From JASFRS01 sp050114795 (GTDB lineage Bacteria > Pseudomonadota > Alphaproteobacteria > Sphingomonadales > CAKZYD01): a stretch of DNA of 22,677 nucleotides. The stretch lies in the NCBI GenBank assembly GCA_050114795.1, contig JASFRS010000014.1, positions 1-22,677 on the forward strand, given 5' to 3'. The position numbers were made by a program, and so were the translations under genes. The notes under the pieces were generated by a model, which searched no databases, was not told where the DNA came from, and was given only the letters and a program-made list of their open reading frames with translations. Shown here one piece after another: positions 16,319-22,677 of this stretch; the first letter of the stretch is position 1, and every line of letters starts with the position of its first letter.

Positions 16319-17364
16319 TGGGCACCAACTGCTTCAACCAGATCAACCTGGCCTTCAAATTCTTTTAAACCCTCTGCAATGTGCGTGAGGATATCATCCG
16401 CGGCCAAATCGATAGCCATGCCGATAGCTGTCGCAACACCCACGGCATTGGCACCGCCATGGCTTTTGACCACAAGACCATTTAACCCCAAAAATACAGC
16501 GCCATTATGATTATTCGGATCAAGATGGTCCTGAAGGGAGCGCAGACCGTGACGAGCAAAGAGATAGCCAATCTTTGACCATATGGACGATTTAAAGGCC
16601 CTGCGCATTAACTCAGCGATCAATTTCGCGGTGCCTTCAGCCGTTTTCAAGGCGACATTGCCTGTAAAACCGTCAGTAACAACCACATCAACCTCACCTT
16701 GTGTGATGCGATCGCCTTCTGTAAAACCAGCGAAATCCATTGGTAGATTGGCTTGTTTTAAAAGCTGACCGGCTTCTTTGATTTCCTCGGTGCCCTTCAA
16801 CTCTTCAACACCGATATTAAGCAGGCCAACCTTTGGATGATCCAAGCCCAATACCGTTTTCGCAAAAGCCGCACCCATCACAGCGAACTGAACAAGGTTT
16901 TCAGCGCTTGATTCGGTATTGGCTCCCAAATCGAGCATTACAGACTCACCACGCGCTGTCGGAAGAAGGGAAACAAGGGCTGGTCTGTCAATCCCCGGCT
17001 TTGTGCGCAAAATAAATTTGGCCATTGCCATCAGCGCACCAGTATTACCGGCAGAAACAGCGACATCAGCATCGCCATCTTTAACAGCGGCAATTGCCAG
17101 CCCCATGGATGAGTCTCGCCCGCGACGAAGTGCTTGGCTCGGTTTATCCGTGCCAAGAATCTCTTTATCTGTATGACGAATCTCAGATTGTTCGGCGAGC
17201 TTCGGCCATTTTGCCAAAGCCGCCGTTATCCGACTTTCATCCCCGAACAGCAGAAAGCGGGTACCCGGCACACGACTACGCGCCTTCTCTGCACCTTCCA
17301 GCACAGTTTCAGGCCCATGGTCGCCGCCCATGGCATCTAATGCGAGAATAATGTCGCGTGGCAA
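16315..17364 (-). CDS. plsX: Phosphate acyltransferase PlsX, TTG start
   Basis: This 349-residue enzyme makes acyl-phosphate from acyl-ACP, feeding PlsY at the start of phospholipid synthesis. ILALDAMGGDHGPETVLEGA at the N-terminus is diagnostic, with further typical segments (AVSAGNTGALMAMAKFIL, MLDLGANTE, GNVALKTAEGTAKL). The initiation codon is TTG at 17364. Upstream, the frame runs back to the rpmF stop with no ATG or GTG. GGGAG lies about 7 nt before the TTG, and the resulting N-terminus aligns with the family. It follows rpmF by 36 bp and overlaps fabH by 4 bp. Confidence 0.96.
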   Translation of the reverse strand: MPRDIILALDAMGGDHGPETVLEGAEKARSRVPGTRFLLFGDESRITAALAKWPKLAEQSEIRHTDKEILGTDKPSQALRRGRDSSMGLAIAAVKDGDADVAVSAGNTGALMAMAKFILRTKPGIDRPALVSLLPTARGESVMLDLGANTESSAENLVQFAVMGAAFAKTVLGLDHPKVGLLNIGVEELKGTEEIKEAGQLLKQANLPMDFAGFTEGDRITQGEVDVVVTDGFTGNVALKTAEGTAKLIAELMRRAFKSSIWSKIGYLFARHGLRSLQDHLDPNNHNGAVFLGLNGLVVKSHGGANAVGVATAIGMAIDLAADDILTHIAEGLKEFEGQVDLVEAVGAQ

Positions 17365-17400
17365 AATCCGCTCCCGATCAGGTGAATATAAGACGGTAGT

Positions 17401-17586
17401 TTATACCGTGCCTTCAGCCTCAACAACATCACGGCCATCATAGTGGCCGCATGCTGAACACACATGGTGTGGGCGCTTCAATTCACCGCAATTCGGGCAT
17501 TCTTGGTAACCAGTCGCACTCAGCGCATGGTGAGAACGCCGCATATTACGGCGTGAAGGTGTCGTTTTTCTCTTAGGGACAGCCAT
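17401..17586 (-). CDS. rpmF: 50S ribosomal protein L32 (zinc-ribbon form)
   Basis: This 61-residue L32 starts MAVPKRKTTPSRRNMRRSHH, the standard basic N-terminus. Cys30, Cys33, Cys43 and Cys46 (CPNC...CSAC) form an intact zinc ribbon, so this is the zinc-binding C+ type, not a zinc-independent paralogue. The ATG at 17586 has GGAAAG about 6 nt upstream; an in-frame extension to 17673 has no support. It is preceded by a structured 100-nt leader and followed 36 bp later by plsX. Confidence 0.97.
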   Translation of the reverse strand: MAVPKRKTTPSRRNMRRSHHALSATGYQECPNCGELKRPHHVCSACGHYDGRDVVEAEGTV

Positions 17587-17608
17587 TGTAACTTTCCATA
17601 TGTTAAAC

Positions 17609-17646
17609 CACTTGCCTGCCCCATAAGGGGCCCAAATAAGCAAGTG
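17609..17646 (-). promoter_or_regulatory. Long imperfect hairpin in the rpmF leader
   Basis: In the rpmF 5' region the minus strand can form an outer 7-bp stem CACTTGC (17646-17640) / GCAAGTG (17615-17609). This encloses an inner 5-bp GCCCC (17631-17627) / GGGGC (17622-17618) stem with loop TTAT. There is no T-run after it, so it is not an obvious intrinsic terminator. It ends 22 nt before the rpmF ATG, compatible with an RNA regulatory element or processing site. Confidence 0.5.
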
Positions 17647-17686
17647 CTGAATCAGGCGCCAGAAAATAGCCAAAAACGCGCGCGCT

Positions 17687-18202
17687 TCAACCTTTCTCTT
17701 TCAATTTTGCGAGAACTTCGAACGGATTATGCGGTTTTCCAAGCTTTTCTGCCTCTTTTTCTGCATTTTCAGCACGTGGATATGCGGTCAATGCCAGGGC
17801 AAAATGCTGAGCAACCAATTCTCCCAAATCAATATAAGAGTCTGTAAGCTCTTCATAATCCTTGTCAAATTCTGGATCTTCTTCAGTCTCAGGTGCTATT
17901 TTATGTAGCTCTTCGCTTAGAATAAAATAGGTCTCGATTGTATCTTTGACCTCTTCCTCCACCAAATTCAGAGTTACGACACAATTTTGTGTCGCATGCC
18001 CGAAAATCTCGCCTGTAACGATAAGGCCGAGAGAATCAGGCTTAACCTGCAAATCAGCCCTCAGGTCTATTATTGCGGGAATGTTGAATCGTCGCGCCAA
18101 TGCCTCGCATTCATCGCCGGTTGCCTCAATATGAACCTGCCGGCTTTGATTAGCTGCATCTTCAACTTTAAATAGACGGCTAAGCTCAACTTGTTGGGAC
18201 AT
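17687..18202 (-). CDS. DUF177 / YceD-family protein
   Basis: This 171-residue member of the DUF177 family is encoded immediately before rpmF, as in most bacteria. Family members are linked to 23S rRNA or large-subunit accumulation in other organisms; that is established for relatives, not shown here. The N-terminal half is a mixed beta region (FKVEDAANQSRQVHIEATGDE). The centre contains GEIFGHATQNCVVTLNLVEE, where the usual CxxC-like region retains only one Cys. An acidic stretch (ETEEDPEFDKDYEELTDSYI) and the conserved end KPHNPFEVLAKLKEKG follow. The ATG at 18202 has GGAG about 9 nt upstream and lies inside the 3' end of the bc1 chaperone gene (17-bp overlap). Confidence 0.9.
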   Translation of the reverse strand: MSQQVELSRLFKVEDAANQSRQVHIEATGDECEALARRFNIPAIIDLRADLQVKPDSLGLIVTGEIFGHATQNCVVTLNLVEEEVKDTIETYFILSEELHKIAPETEEDPEFDKDYEELTDSYIDLGELVAQHFALALTAYPRAENAEKEAEKLGKPHNPFEVLAKLKEKG

Positions 18203-18722
18203 GATTTTCACTCCACACACAATCACCACCGGCCAAAATATCCGCTGCGGCCCGTTCTAAAGTTTCTGCATCACGAGTGATTCGCGCTGATATTTGCGCC
18301 AAAACGTTCTCATTTGGGCTGGAACCACGATAAAGATTACGAACAAGCGCCTCCCGCAAACTGGCATCCCCTTCATCCAGAGCCTTTGCATAAGCGACTT
18401 CTCGCCCCTTATATGCGGTCATCATGGCCTTGACCTTTTTGCCGACAGAAAGATCACCAACACCCATTTCCCGCATCGTGCGGTCCATATCAGTAACAAG
18501 TGTTTCCAGAACAAGCGAAATCAGCTCATTGGCTTGTGCACCCTGGGTTCCCAATGCCTGTCGCAACAGCGCCAAATGCAAAATAAGGGCATCAAAACGG
18601 CCATCAAGGGAATCATCAACGCCTAAGTTCTCATAAAGCTCGGCATCCCGTGCACGCTTTACAATTTGCGAATAAAGCCGCTCTGCGTGGGCGCGGCGAC
18701 GTGCCTTTTTCCTGAAAAACAT
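18186..18722 (-). CDS. Ubiquinol-cytochrome c chaperone family protein (CBP3/UQCC1-like)
   Basis: This 178-residue protein of the Ubiq_cyt_C_chap family is related to mitochondrial Cbp3/UQCC1, which binds newly made cytochrome b during bc1 complex assembly. Conserved features are an N-terminal basic helix, DGRFDALILHLALLRQAL near 40-58, and LVTDMDRTMREMGVGDLSVGKKVKAM near 74-99, followed by a helical tail. The ATG at 18722 has GGAAAG about 6 nt upstream. It is the first gene of the minus-strand string leading to DUF177-rpmF-plsX-fabH, divergent from bamE. A soluble or peripheral inner-membrane location is expected. The assignment rests on family pattern and the conserved alphaproteobacterial gene order. 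Confidence 0.88.
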   Translation of the reverse strand: MFFRKKARRRAHAERLYSQIVKRARDAELYENLGVDDSLDGRFDALILHLALLRQALGTQGAQANELISLVLETLVTDMDRTMREMGVGDLSVGKKVKAMMTAYKGREVAYAKALDEGDASLREALVRNLYRGSSPNENVLAQISARITRDAETLERAAADILAGGDCVWSENHVPTS

Positions 18723-18735
18723 TAATTCTTTCCCG

Positions 18736-18799
18736 TCATGCCATGATGTGATCGTAATTTCTCGCTAAACAAATGCTCCAAGGGCTGCTATCCCCTTTT
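18736..18799. promoter_or_regulatory. Divergent control region of bamE and the bc1 chaperone gene
   Basis: The intergenic stretch holds a perfect 5-1-5 palindrome (TCATG-C-CATGA, 18736-18746). It also holds an inverted repeat AAGGG (18780-18784) / CCCTT (18793-18797) followed by T residues, which on the bamE strand looks like a small leader hairpin or attenuator. I could not pick convincing -35/-10 pairs for either gene. Confidence 0.25.
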
Positions 18800-18827
18800 T
18801 AGAGAAATTTCCAGTTCTGCGTAAGGA

Positions 18828-19328
18828 ATGACGCCAAATATGGTGACGCACATGTATAAAGACATCCGCCGGGGCATCAAATATGCCACCCTTAGCCTCG
18901 TAATTGCAGGCCTAGGGGCATGCACAACAATTAAAGATCAGAATGGCTATCTAAAAGATGAAGAGCTTATGAGCTACGTCGCGCCGGGCGTCGATAATAA
19001 AGACTCCGTAGCTTCAATGCTGGGCCGCCCGTCGCTCACATCAACTTTTGATGACGATACTTGGTACTATGTATCGCAGTTAACGCAGCAGATCGCTTTT
19101 CTAACTCCTAAAGCGATCTTTCATGAAGTCGTCGCTGTTTCATTTGATGAAAACGGGAATGTCAAAGAGATTAACACTTATGACAAGGCCGACATCGTTG
19201 ATGTCAATCTTTCTGGCGACAGTACACCAACCCGTGGTCGCGAACTGGGCTTCCTAGAATCGCTATTCGGCAATATCGGACAGGTTGGCAGCATACCGGG
19301 GCAAGGTGGTGCTCCAGGCGGACCATAG
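18828..19328 (+). CDS. bamE: Outer membrane assembly lipoprotein BamE (SmpA/OmlA family)
   Basis: This protein of about 166 residues is predicted to be a lipoprotein of the BAM complex that folds outer-membrane beta-barrels. A signal peptide (YATLSLVIAGLGAC) ends in the lipobox L-G-A-C with the acylated Cys at residue 32. The SmpA/OmlA core follows, including VDNKDSVASMLGRPSLTSTFDDDTWYY (residues 55-81) and a KEINTYDKADI strand. The tail is Gly/Pro-rich. The start is ambiguous: ATG 18828 has AAGGA directly against it, and ATG 18840 or 18849 also give a good signal peptide. It lies alone on the plus strand opposite the bc1 chaperone, the usual alphaproteobacterial arrangement. Confidence 0.93.
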   Translation: MTPNMVTHMYKDIRRGIKYATLSLVIAGLGACTTIKDQNGYLKDEELMSYVAPGVDNKDSVASMLGRPSLTSTFDDDTWYYVSQLTQQIAFLTPKAIFHEVVAVSFDENGNVKEINTYDKADIVDVNLSGDSTPTRGRELGFLESLFGNIGQVGSIPGQGGAPGGP

Positions 19329-19360
19329 GCTCTTTAAAACTTTTTATTTTTACTAATAAA

Positions 19361-19401
19361 AAAAGCCCCGGCTCGAACATTCGAACCGGGGCTTTTCTTT
19401 T
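19361..19401. terminator. Bidirectional intrinsic terminator between bamE and hppA
   Basis: A very strong stem: AAAAGCCCCGG (19361-19371) pairs with CCGGGGCTTTT (19386-19396), extended by TCGAA (19373-19377) / TTCGA (19380-19384) across one C/A mismatch. It is flanked by an A-run on the left and a T-rich run on the right, so it can act on both strands of this convergent pair. Confidence 0.92.
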
Positions 19402-19405
19402 CTCG

Positions 19406-19424
19406 ATTAATCCTGAGGATTAAT
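19406..19424. repeat. Perfect 19-bp palindrome over the hppA stop codon
   Basis: ATTAATCC (19406-19413), TGA, GGATTAAT (19417-19424). The hppA TAA lies inside the right arm. On the minus strand this small hairpin precedes the main terminator and may help protect the mRNA 3' end. Confidence 0.5.
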
Positions 19425-21495
19425 GCGCCAACATAGCAAGCAGCAGAAGTGCCACGATGTTGGTGATTTTAATCATCGGGTTAACAGCAGGACCTGCGGT
19501 GTCTTTATAAGGATCACCAACAGTATCACCAGTCACAGCAGCTTTATGAGCTTCTGAGCCTTTGCCACCATGATTGCCATCTTCGATATATTTCTTCGCA
19601 TTATCCCATGCACCGCCACCAGCAGTCATTGAGATGGCAACAAAGAGACCCGTTACAATCACACCCATCAGCATTGCGCCCAAGGAGGCAAATGCCTGAG
19701 CCTGACCAGCAATGGCGTCGATGATGAAATAAGTCACGATCGGGGCCAACACAGGCAGCAGGCTTGGGATGATCATTTCTTTGATGGCTGCTTTGGTCAG
19801 CAGGTCAACGGCACGGCCATAATCAGGTTTGCCCGTACCTTCCATAATGCCTGGGATTTCTTTGAACTGACGGCGCACTTCCAACACAACGGAGGCAGCA
19901 GCACGACCAACAGCGGTCATGCTCATGGCACCGAAGAGGAAGGGCAGCAGGCCACCAAGAAGCAGGCCAACCACAACGAAGGGATTACCCAATGAGAAAT
20001 TCACTGTGAGGTCTTTGAAGTAGAAGTCCAGATCAGCCGTATAGGTGGCGAACAGCACCAAGGCACCCAGGCCGGCAGAACCAATGGCATAACCTTTGGT
20101 CACGGCTTTAGTCGTATTGCCAACGGCATCCAAGGCGTCCGTCACACCACGGACAGAACTATCCAGGCCAGACATTTCAGCGATACCGCCTGCGTTATCC
20201 GTAACAGGGCCATAGGCGTCCAGGGCAACAATCATGCCGGCCAATGCCAACATGGCAGTAACCGCAATAGCCAGACCGAACAGACCGCTCAACATATATG
20301 TGGCAATGATACCAACGATAATGATCAAAGCAGGCACTGCAGTCGCTTCCATGGAAACAGCCAGACCTTGGATCACATTCGTTGCATGACCCGTGTTGGA
20401 TGCAGCAGCTACGGAGCGAACCGGACGATATTCGGTAGAGGTGTAATATTCAGTAACCCACACCAATGCACCCGTCACAGCCAAACCAATCAGTGCGCAA
20501 TAGAACAGGTTCATACCAGACAAAGTCGTACCGGCAACGGCACCCAGCCCAATGGTTTCTGACACTGCAAAGTAAATTGCAGGGATAGACAACACGCCAG
20601 TGATGATGAAACCTTTGTATAGTGCGCCCATGATGCTTTGGGATTTGCCCAAGCGCACAAAATAAGTACCGATGATAGAGGTTACGATACAAACCGCACA
20701 GATAGCGAGCGGCAGAAGCATCAAGGAACCAACGACCGGGCTTGCAGCGTAGAGGATGGAAGCCAGAACCATTGTGGCAACAGTTGTCACAGCATAGGTT
20801 TCAAACAAATCAGCAGCCATACCTGCACAGTCACCCACGTTATCACCAACGTTATCGGCGATAACGGCAGGATTACGGGGATCATCTTCAGGGATACCGG
20901 CTTCGACTTTACCAACCAGGTCGGCGCCAACATCAGCACCTTTGGTGAAGATACCACCGCCGAGACGAGCAAAGATAGAGATCAAAGACGCACCAAAGCC
21001 CAATGCCACCATGGCATCGATGACTTCACGGCCTTCTGCACCAAGGCTTGGCAGCACCCAGAAGTAACCGGCAACACCCAGGAGAGCGAGACCAGCAACC
21101 AACATACCGGTGACGGCACCAGCCTGGAATGCAATTTTCAAACCCTGTGCTAAGCCAACGCGTGCACCTTCAGTCACACGAACATTGGAACGAACAGAGA
21201 CGTTCATACCAATATAGCCAGCTGCACCGGACAGAACCGCGCCAACGACAAAGCCGCCAGCAGCAAATGCATTCAGTGCAAAAAAGAGAATTACAGCAAC
21301 CACAACACCAACAACGGCAATTGCGCGATACTGACGATTTAAATAAGCACGCGCGCCTTCTTGGATCGCACCTGCAATTTCTTGCATCCGCTCGTTACCC
21401 GCGCTAGCGGATAAGATCGAACGGCTTGTTACAATGCCATAGACCACAGCCAGCAAGCCGCAGACGATGGCGATAAGCAGAAAGTTCATGGACAT
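19420..21495 (-). CDS. hppA: K+-independent proton-translocating membrane pyrophosphatase
   Basis: This 691-residue, roughly 16-helix inner-membrane pump couples pyrophosphate hydrolysis to H+ export. The substrate site is intact: GGGIFTKGADVGADLVGKVE, then DDPRNPAVIADNVGDNVGD, DAYGPVTDNAGGIAEMSG, and near the C-terminus GGGAWDNAKKYIEDG, with KAAVTGDTVGDPYKDT. Lys463 and Thr466 in GNTTKAVTKGYAIG are the determinants of the K+-independent, H+-pumping subfamily (K+-dependent and Na+-pumping forms have Ala at the Lys position). The start may be ATG 21495 or ATG 21489; GAGG precedes both. It is downstream of thiL on the same strand with a 280-bp gap, which suggests its own promoter. Length is normal. 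Confidence 0.97.
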   Translation of the reverse strand: MSMNFLLIAIVCGLLAVVYGIVTSRSILSASAGNERMQEIAGAIQEGARAYLNRQYRAIAVVGVVVAVILFFALNAFAAGGFVVGAVLSGAAGYIGMNVSVRSNVRVTEGARVGLAQGLKIAFQAGAVTGMLVAGLALLGVAGYFWVLPSLGAEGREVIDAMVALGFGASLISIFARLGGGIFTKGADVGADLVGKVEAGIPEDDPRNPAVIADNVGDNVGDCAGMAADLFETYAVTTVATMVLASILYAASPVVGSLMLLPLAICAVCIVTSIIGTYFVRLGKSQSIMGALYKGFIITGVLSIPAIYFAVSETIGLGAVAGTTLSGMNLFYCALIGLAVTGALVWVTEYYTSTEYRPVRSVAAASNTGHATNVIQGLAVSMEATAVPALIIIVGIIATYMLSGLFGLAIAVTAMLALAGMIVALDAYGPVTDNAGGIAEMSGLDSSVRGVTDALDAVGNTTKAVTKGYAIGSAGLGALVLFATYTADLDFYFKDLTVNFSLGNPFVVVGLLLGGLLPFLFGAMSMTAVGRAAASVVLEVRRQFKEIPGIMEGTGKPDYGRAVDLLTKAAIKEMIIPSLLPVLAPIVTYFIIDAIAGQAQAFASLGAMLMGVIVTGLFVAISMTAGGGAWDNAKKYIEDGNHGGKGSEAHKAAVTGDTVGDPYKDTAGPAVNPMIKITNIVALLLLAMLAH

Positions 21496-21775
21496 TTCCT
21501 CGTATCTTCCATGGGTGCCCCAAAGCGGGGACTGTCCTTAGTGGTGCGGGCAATAACAAAAGCCCGGCCACACGCCAACTAAAAAAAGCAAGCTGAACAG
21601 CCGCCTTTCCCATAATTTTTATCGCGCGCACTTTATGGAGGTCATAGCGCGCAATCAAGGGAGCATTTTTCGCGTCCGTCGCTTTTCAATAAGGAATTCG
21701 TAGATTTTGAACTATTAAATCGATTTTGGCCCGACTCAATTGCCTCAGTCTGCAGGAAATAAGCTGCGCTGATCT
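21496..21775 (-). promoter_or_regulatory. thiL-hppA intergenic region with several dyads (hppA leader/promoter region)
   Basis: This 280-bp gap has no credible gene. Read towards hppA it contains (a) an imperfect dyad GCGCGC (21652-21647) with nested TATG/CATA and GCGCGC (21629-21624); (b) a seven-T run (21587-21581) after a weak stem, possibly a thiL terminator; (c) a hairpin GTGG/CCAC plus CGGGC/GCCCG between 21541 and 21571 with a 10-nt loop; and (d) a hairpin CCCC/GGGG at 21515-21532 close to the start codon. A possible promoter, TTGGCG (21579-21574) with TTATTG 16 bp further on, overlaps (c), so the exact transcription start is unresolved. Confidence 0.4.
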
Positions 21776-22677
21776 TTATGATTCGGTTGAGTGGCGATAG
21801 CCCCCTGCCCCCAAATCAACCAGTTGGCCATCACCATCAAAGACCTGCACGTGATTGCCAGCAGTTATTTCGCCAATACGCGTAAGTCGAAGACCAAGCT
21901 GTTTAGTAAGCTCAGGTAATTCAGCTTCTCTTTCTTTAGGCAGTGTGAAGACCAACTCATAATCATCGCCATGAGATGCGGCCAAACGCAGGCGTTCTTG
22001 CTCTTCCATAGGGACCGCGGCAGCCTCGGAGGATAGAGGGAGCTTATGCAGTTGAATTTCCGCTCCACAGCTTGACGCTTCACAGATATGGCCCAAATCC
22101 GCGACCAGGCCATCAGAGACATCAGCGCAGCTATGGGCGATAGATTGTAGCGCGCTACCCAGTGCCACACGTGGCTGAGGTCGCAAATAAGCCTCGATCA
22201 AAGCGTCAGGAGCTGCATTTAATTCCCCCTGCAAAGCCATTAATCCTAATGCGGCATCGCCGAGCGTCCCGCTGACATAAATGGCATCTCCAACCCGCGC
22301 GCCACTCCGTTTCAACATTTTCCCTTTAGGAACTAAGCCAAAAGCAGTGACGGAGACCAGACTTTGCGCTCCGGTACTGATTGTATCACCCCCGCCTAAT
22401 GCAATTCCAAAAGCCGCTTGAGCCTGGCCAAGTCCTTGAGAAAAATTCCGGACCCAAGCCTCATCAGTTTTTGCGCCAAGCCCAAGCCCAAGAAAATAGA
22501 GCCACGGCTTTGCGCCTTTCGCGCTAAGATCAGACACATTCACTGCCAGCGCCTTCCAGGCGATATCTGTGGCGTCATCTTCTTTGCGAAAATGAACATC
22601 GGCTACCAACATGTCCTTGGTGACGACGAGGTCATAGCCTTCAGGCGGAGACAGACAGGCGGCATCATCAGCCAAGC
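21776..22677 (-). CDS. thiL: Thiamine-monophosphate kinase ThiL (N-terminus cut by window end)
   Basis: ThiL phosphorylates thiamine monophosphate to the active cofactor TPP. The visible 300 residues begin within the conserved LADDAACLSP segment, so about 25 N-terminal residues lie outside the window; the TTG at 22675 is an internal Leu codon, not a start. The AIR-synthase/PurM-like fold is supported by TKDMLVADVHF, KALAVNVSDLSAKGAKP (metal-binding Asp), GGGDTIS, the substrate-loop CADVSDGLVADLGHIC, and ASHGDDYELVFT near the C-terminus. It is followed 280 bp later by hppA; in alphaproteobacteria thiL usually follows nusB, which would lie just off the window. Confidence 0.95.
   Translation of the reverse strand, partial: LADDAACLSPPEGYDLVVTKDMLVADVHFRKEDDATDIAWKALAVNVSDLSAKGAKPWLYFLGLGLGAKTDEAWVRNFSQGLGQAQAAFGIALGGGDTISTGAQSLVSVTAFGLVPKGKMLKRSGARVGDAIYVSGTLGDAALGLMALQGELNAAPDALIEAYLRPQPRVALGSALQSIAHSCADVSDGLVADLGHICEASSCGAEIQLHKLPLSSEAAAVPMEEQERLRLAASHGDDYELVFTLPKEREAELPELTKQLGLRLTRIGEITAGNHVQVFDGDGQLVDLGAGGYRHSTES

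Noticed and set aside
20638..21153. 171-codon open frame opposite hppA
   Set aside because: It lies wholly antisense to a strongly conserved gene, and its His/Thr/Gln-rich product has no recognisable domain. It is a shadow of hppA codon usage.
21404..21658. 84-codon open frame across the hppA start region on the same strand
   Set aside because: It runs through the hppA leader into hppA in another frame. The product has no family features, and the dyads explain the region better.
22673..22675. TTG at 22675 as the thiL start
   Set aside because: The residues after it are the internal conserved LADDAA segment. The true start must lie beyond the window.

Overview
The window looks like ordinary chromosome from an alphaproteobacterium of moderate GC content. 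The right-hand block has the conserved alphaproteobacterial order thiL - hppA - bamE / CBP3-type bc1 chaperone - DUF177 - rpmF - plsX - fabH - ihfA - MerR-type regulator. Several proteins (IHF alpha, K+-independent H+-pyrophosphatase, zinc-type L32, BamE, the ubiquinol-cytochrome c chaperone) are of alphaproteobacterial type. I cannot name the genus. Order-level guesses (Kordiimonadales or Emcibacter-like, Rhodospirillales-like) would be speculation.

Layout. (1) 1-3066, minus strand: a DjlA-like TerB/J-domain protein, an EamA/DMT transporter, an AmpD-like amidase and thiD, the last cut by the window start. The last three overlap by 4 bp at each junction (ATGA), so they are probably translationally coupled. 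(2) 3154-8792, plus strand: a 1199-residue fused ATP-dependent 5-oxoprolinase/hydantoinase, a cytochrome P450 with its own promoter and a palindrome over the -10, and a small RDD membrane protein. A strong convergent terminator closes this block at about 8800. (3) 8810-13512, minus strand: a closely spaced trio of a Vat/CatB-type acetyltransferase, a membrane-anchored parallel beta-helix protein and an orphan form II (aldehyde oxidase-like) molybdenum hydroxylase large subunit. It starts 95 bp beyond the 3' end of a tRNA-Pro(GGG) gene, and it is the most accessory-looking part of the window. (4) 13608-14452: tRNA-Pro with a strong promoter and complementary leader and trailer, and a divergent SufR-like Cys-rich regulator. 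(5) 14449-19328: the conserved lipid/ribosome/IHF gene string on the minus strand, headed by the bc1 assembly chaperone, with bamE divergent on the plus strand. (6) 19361-22677: a bidirectional terminator, hppA with a structured leader, and thiL cut by the window end.

How the genes fit together. The right half is housekeeping: phospholipid and fatty acid initiation (PlsX, FabH), translation (L32, DUF177), respiration and energy (CBP3-type chaperone, H+-PPase), envelope biogenesis (BamE) and nucleoid or regulatory proteins (IHF alpha, MerR). The left half mixes cell-wall amidase, thiamine and export functions with oxidative or catabolic enzymes (oxoprolinase, P450, Mo-hydroxylase). The usual partners of those enzymes (ferredoxin and reductase, FeS and FAD subunits) are not encoded here.

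I found no insertion sequence, integrase, CRISPR array, phage gene or obvious defence system. I do not see a clear new multi-gene system. The best leads are the acetyltransferase - beta-helix - orphan Mo-hydroxylase cluster, a long imperfect hairpin in the rpmF leader, the tRNA-Pro precursor pairing, and the palindrome at the P450 promoter.
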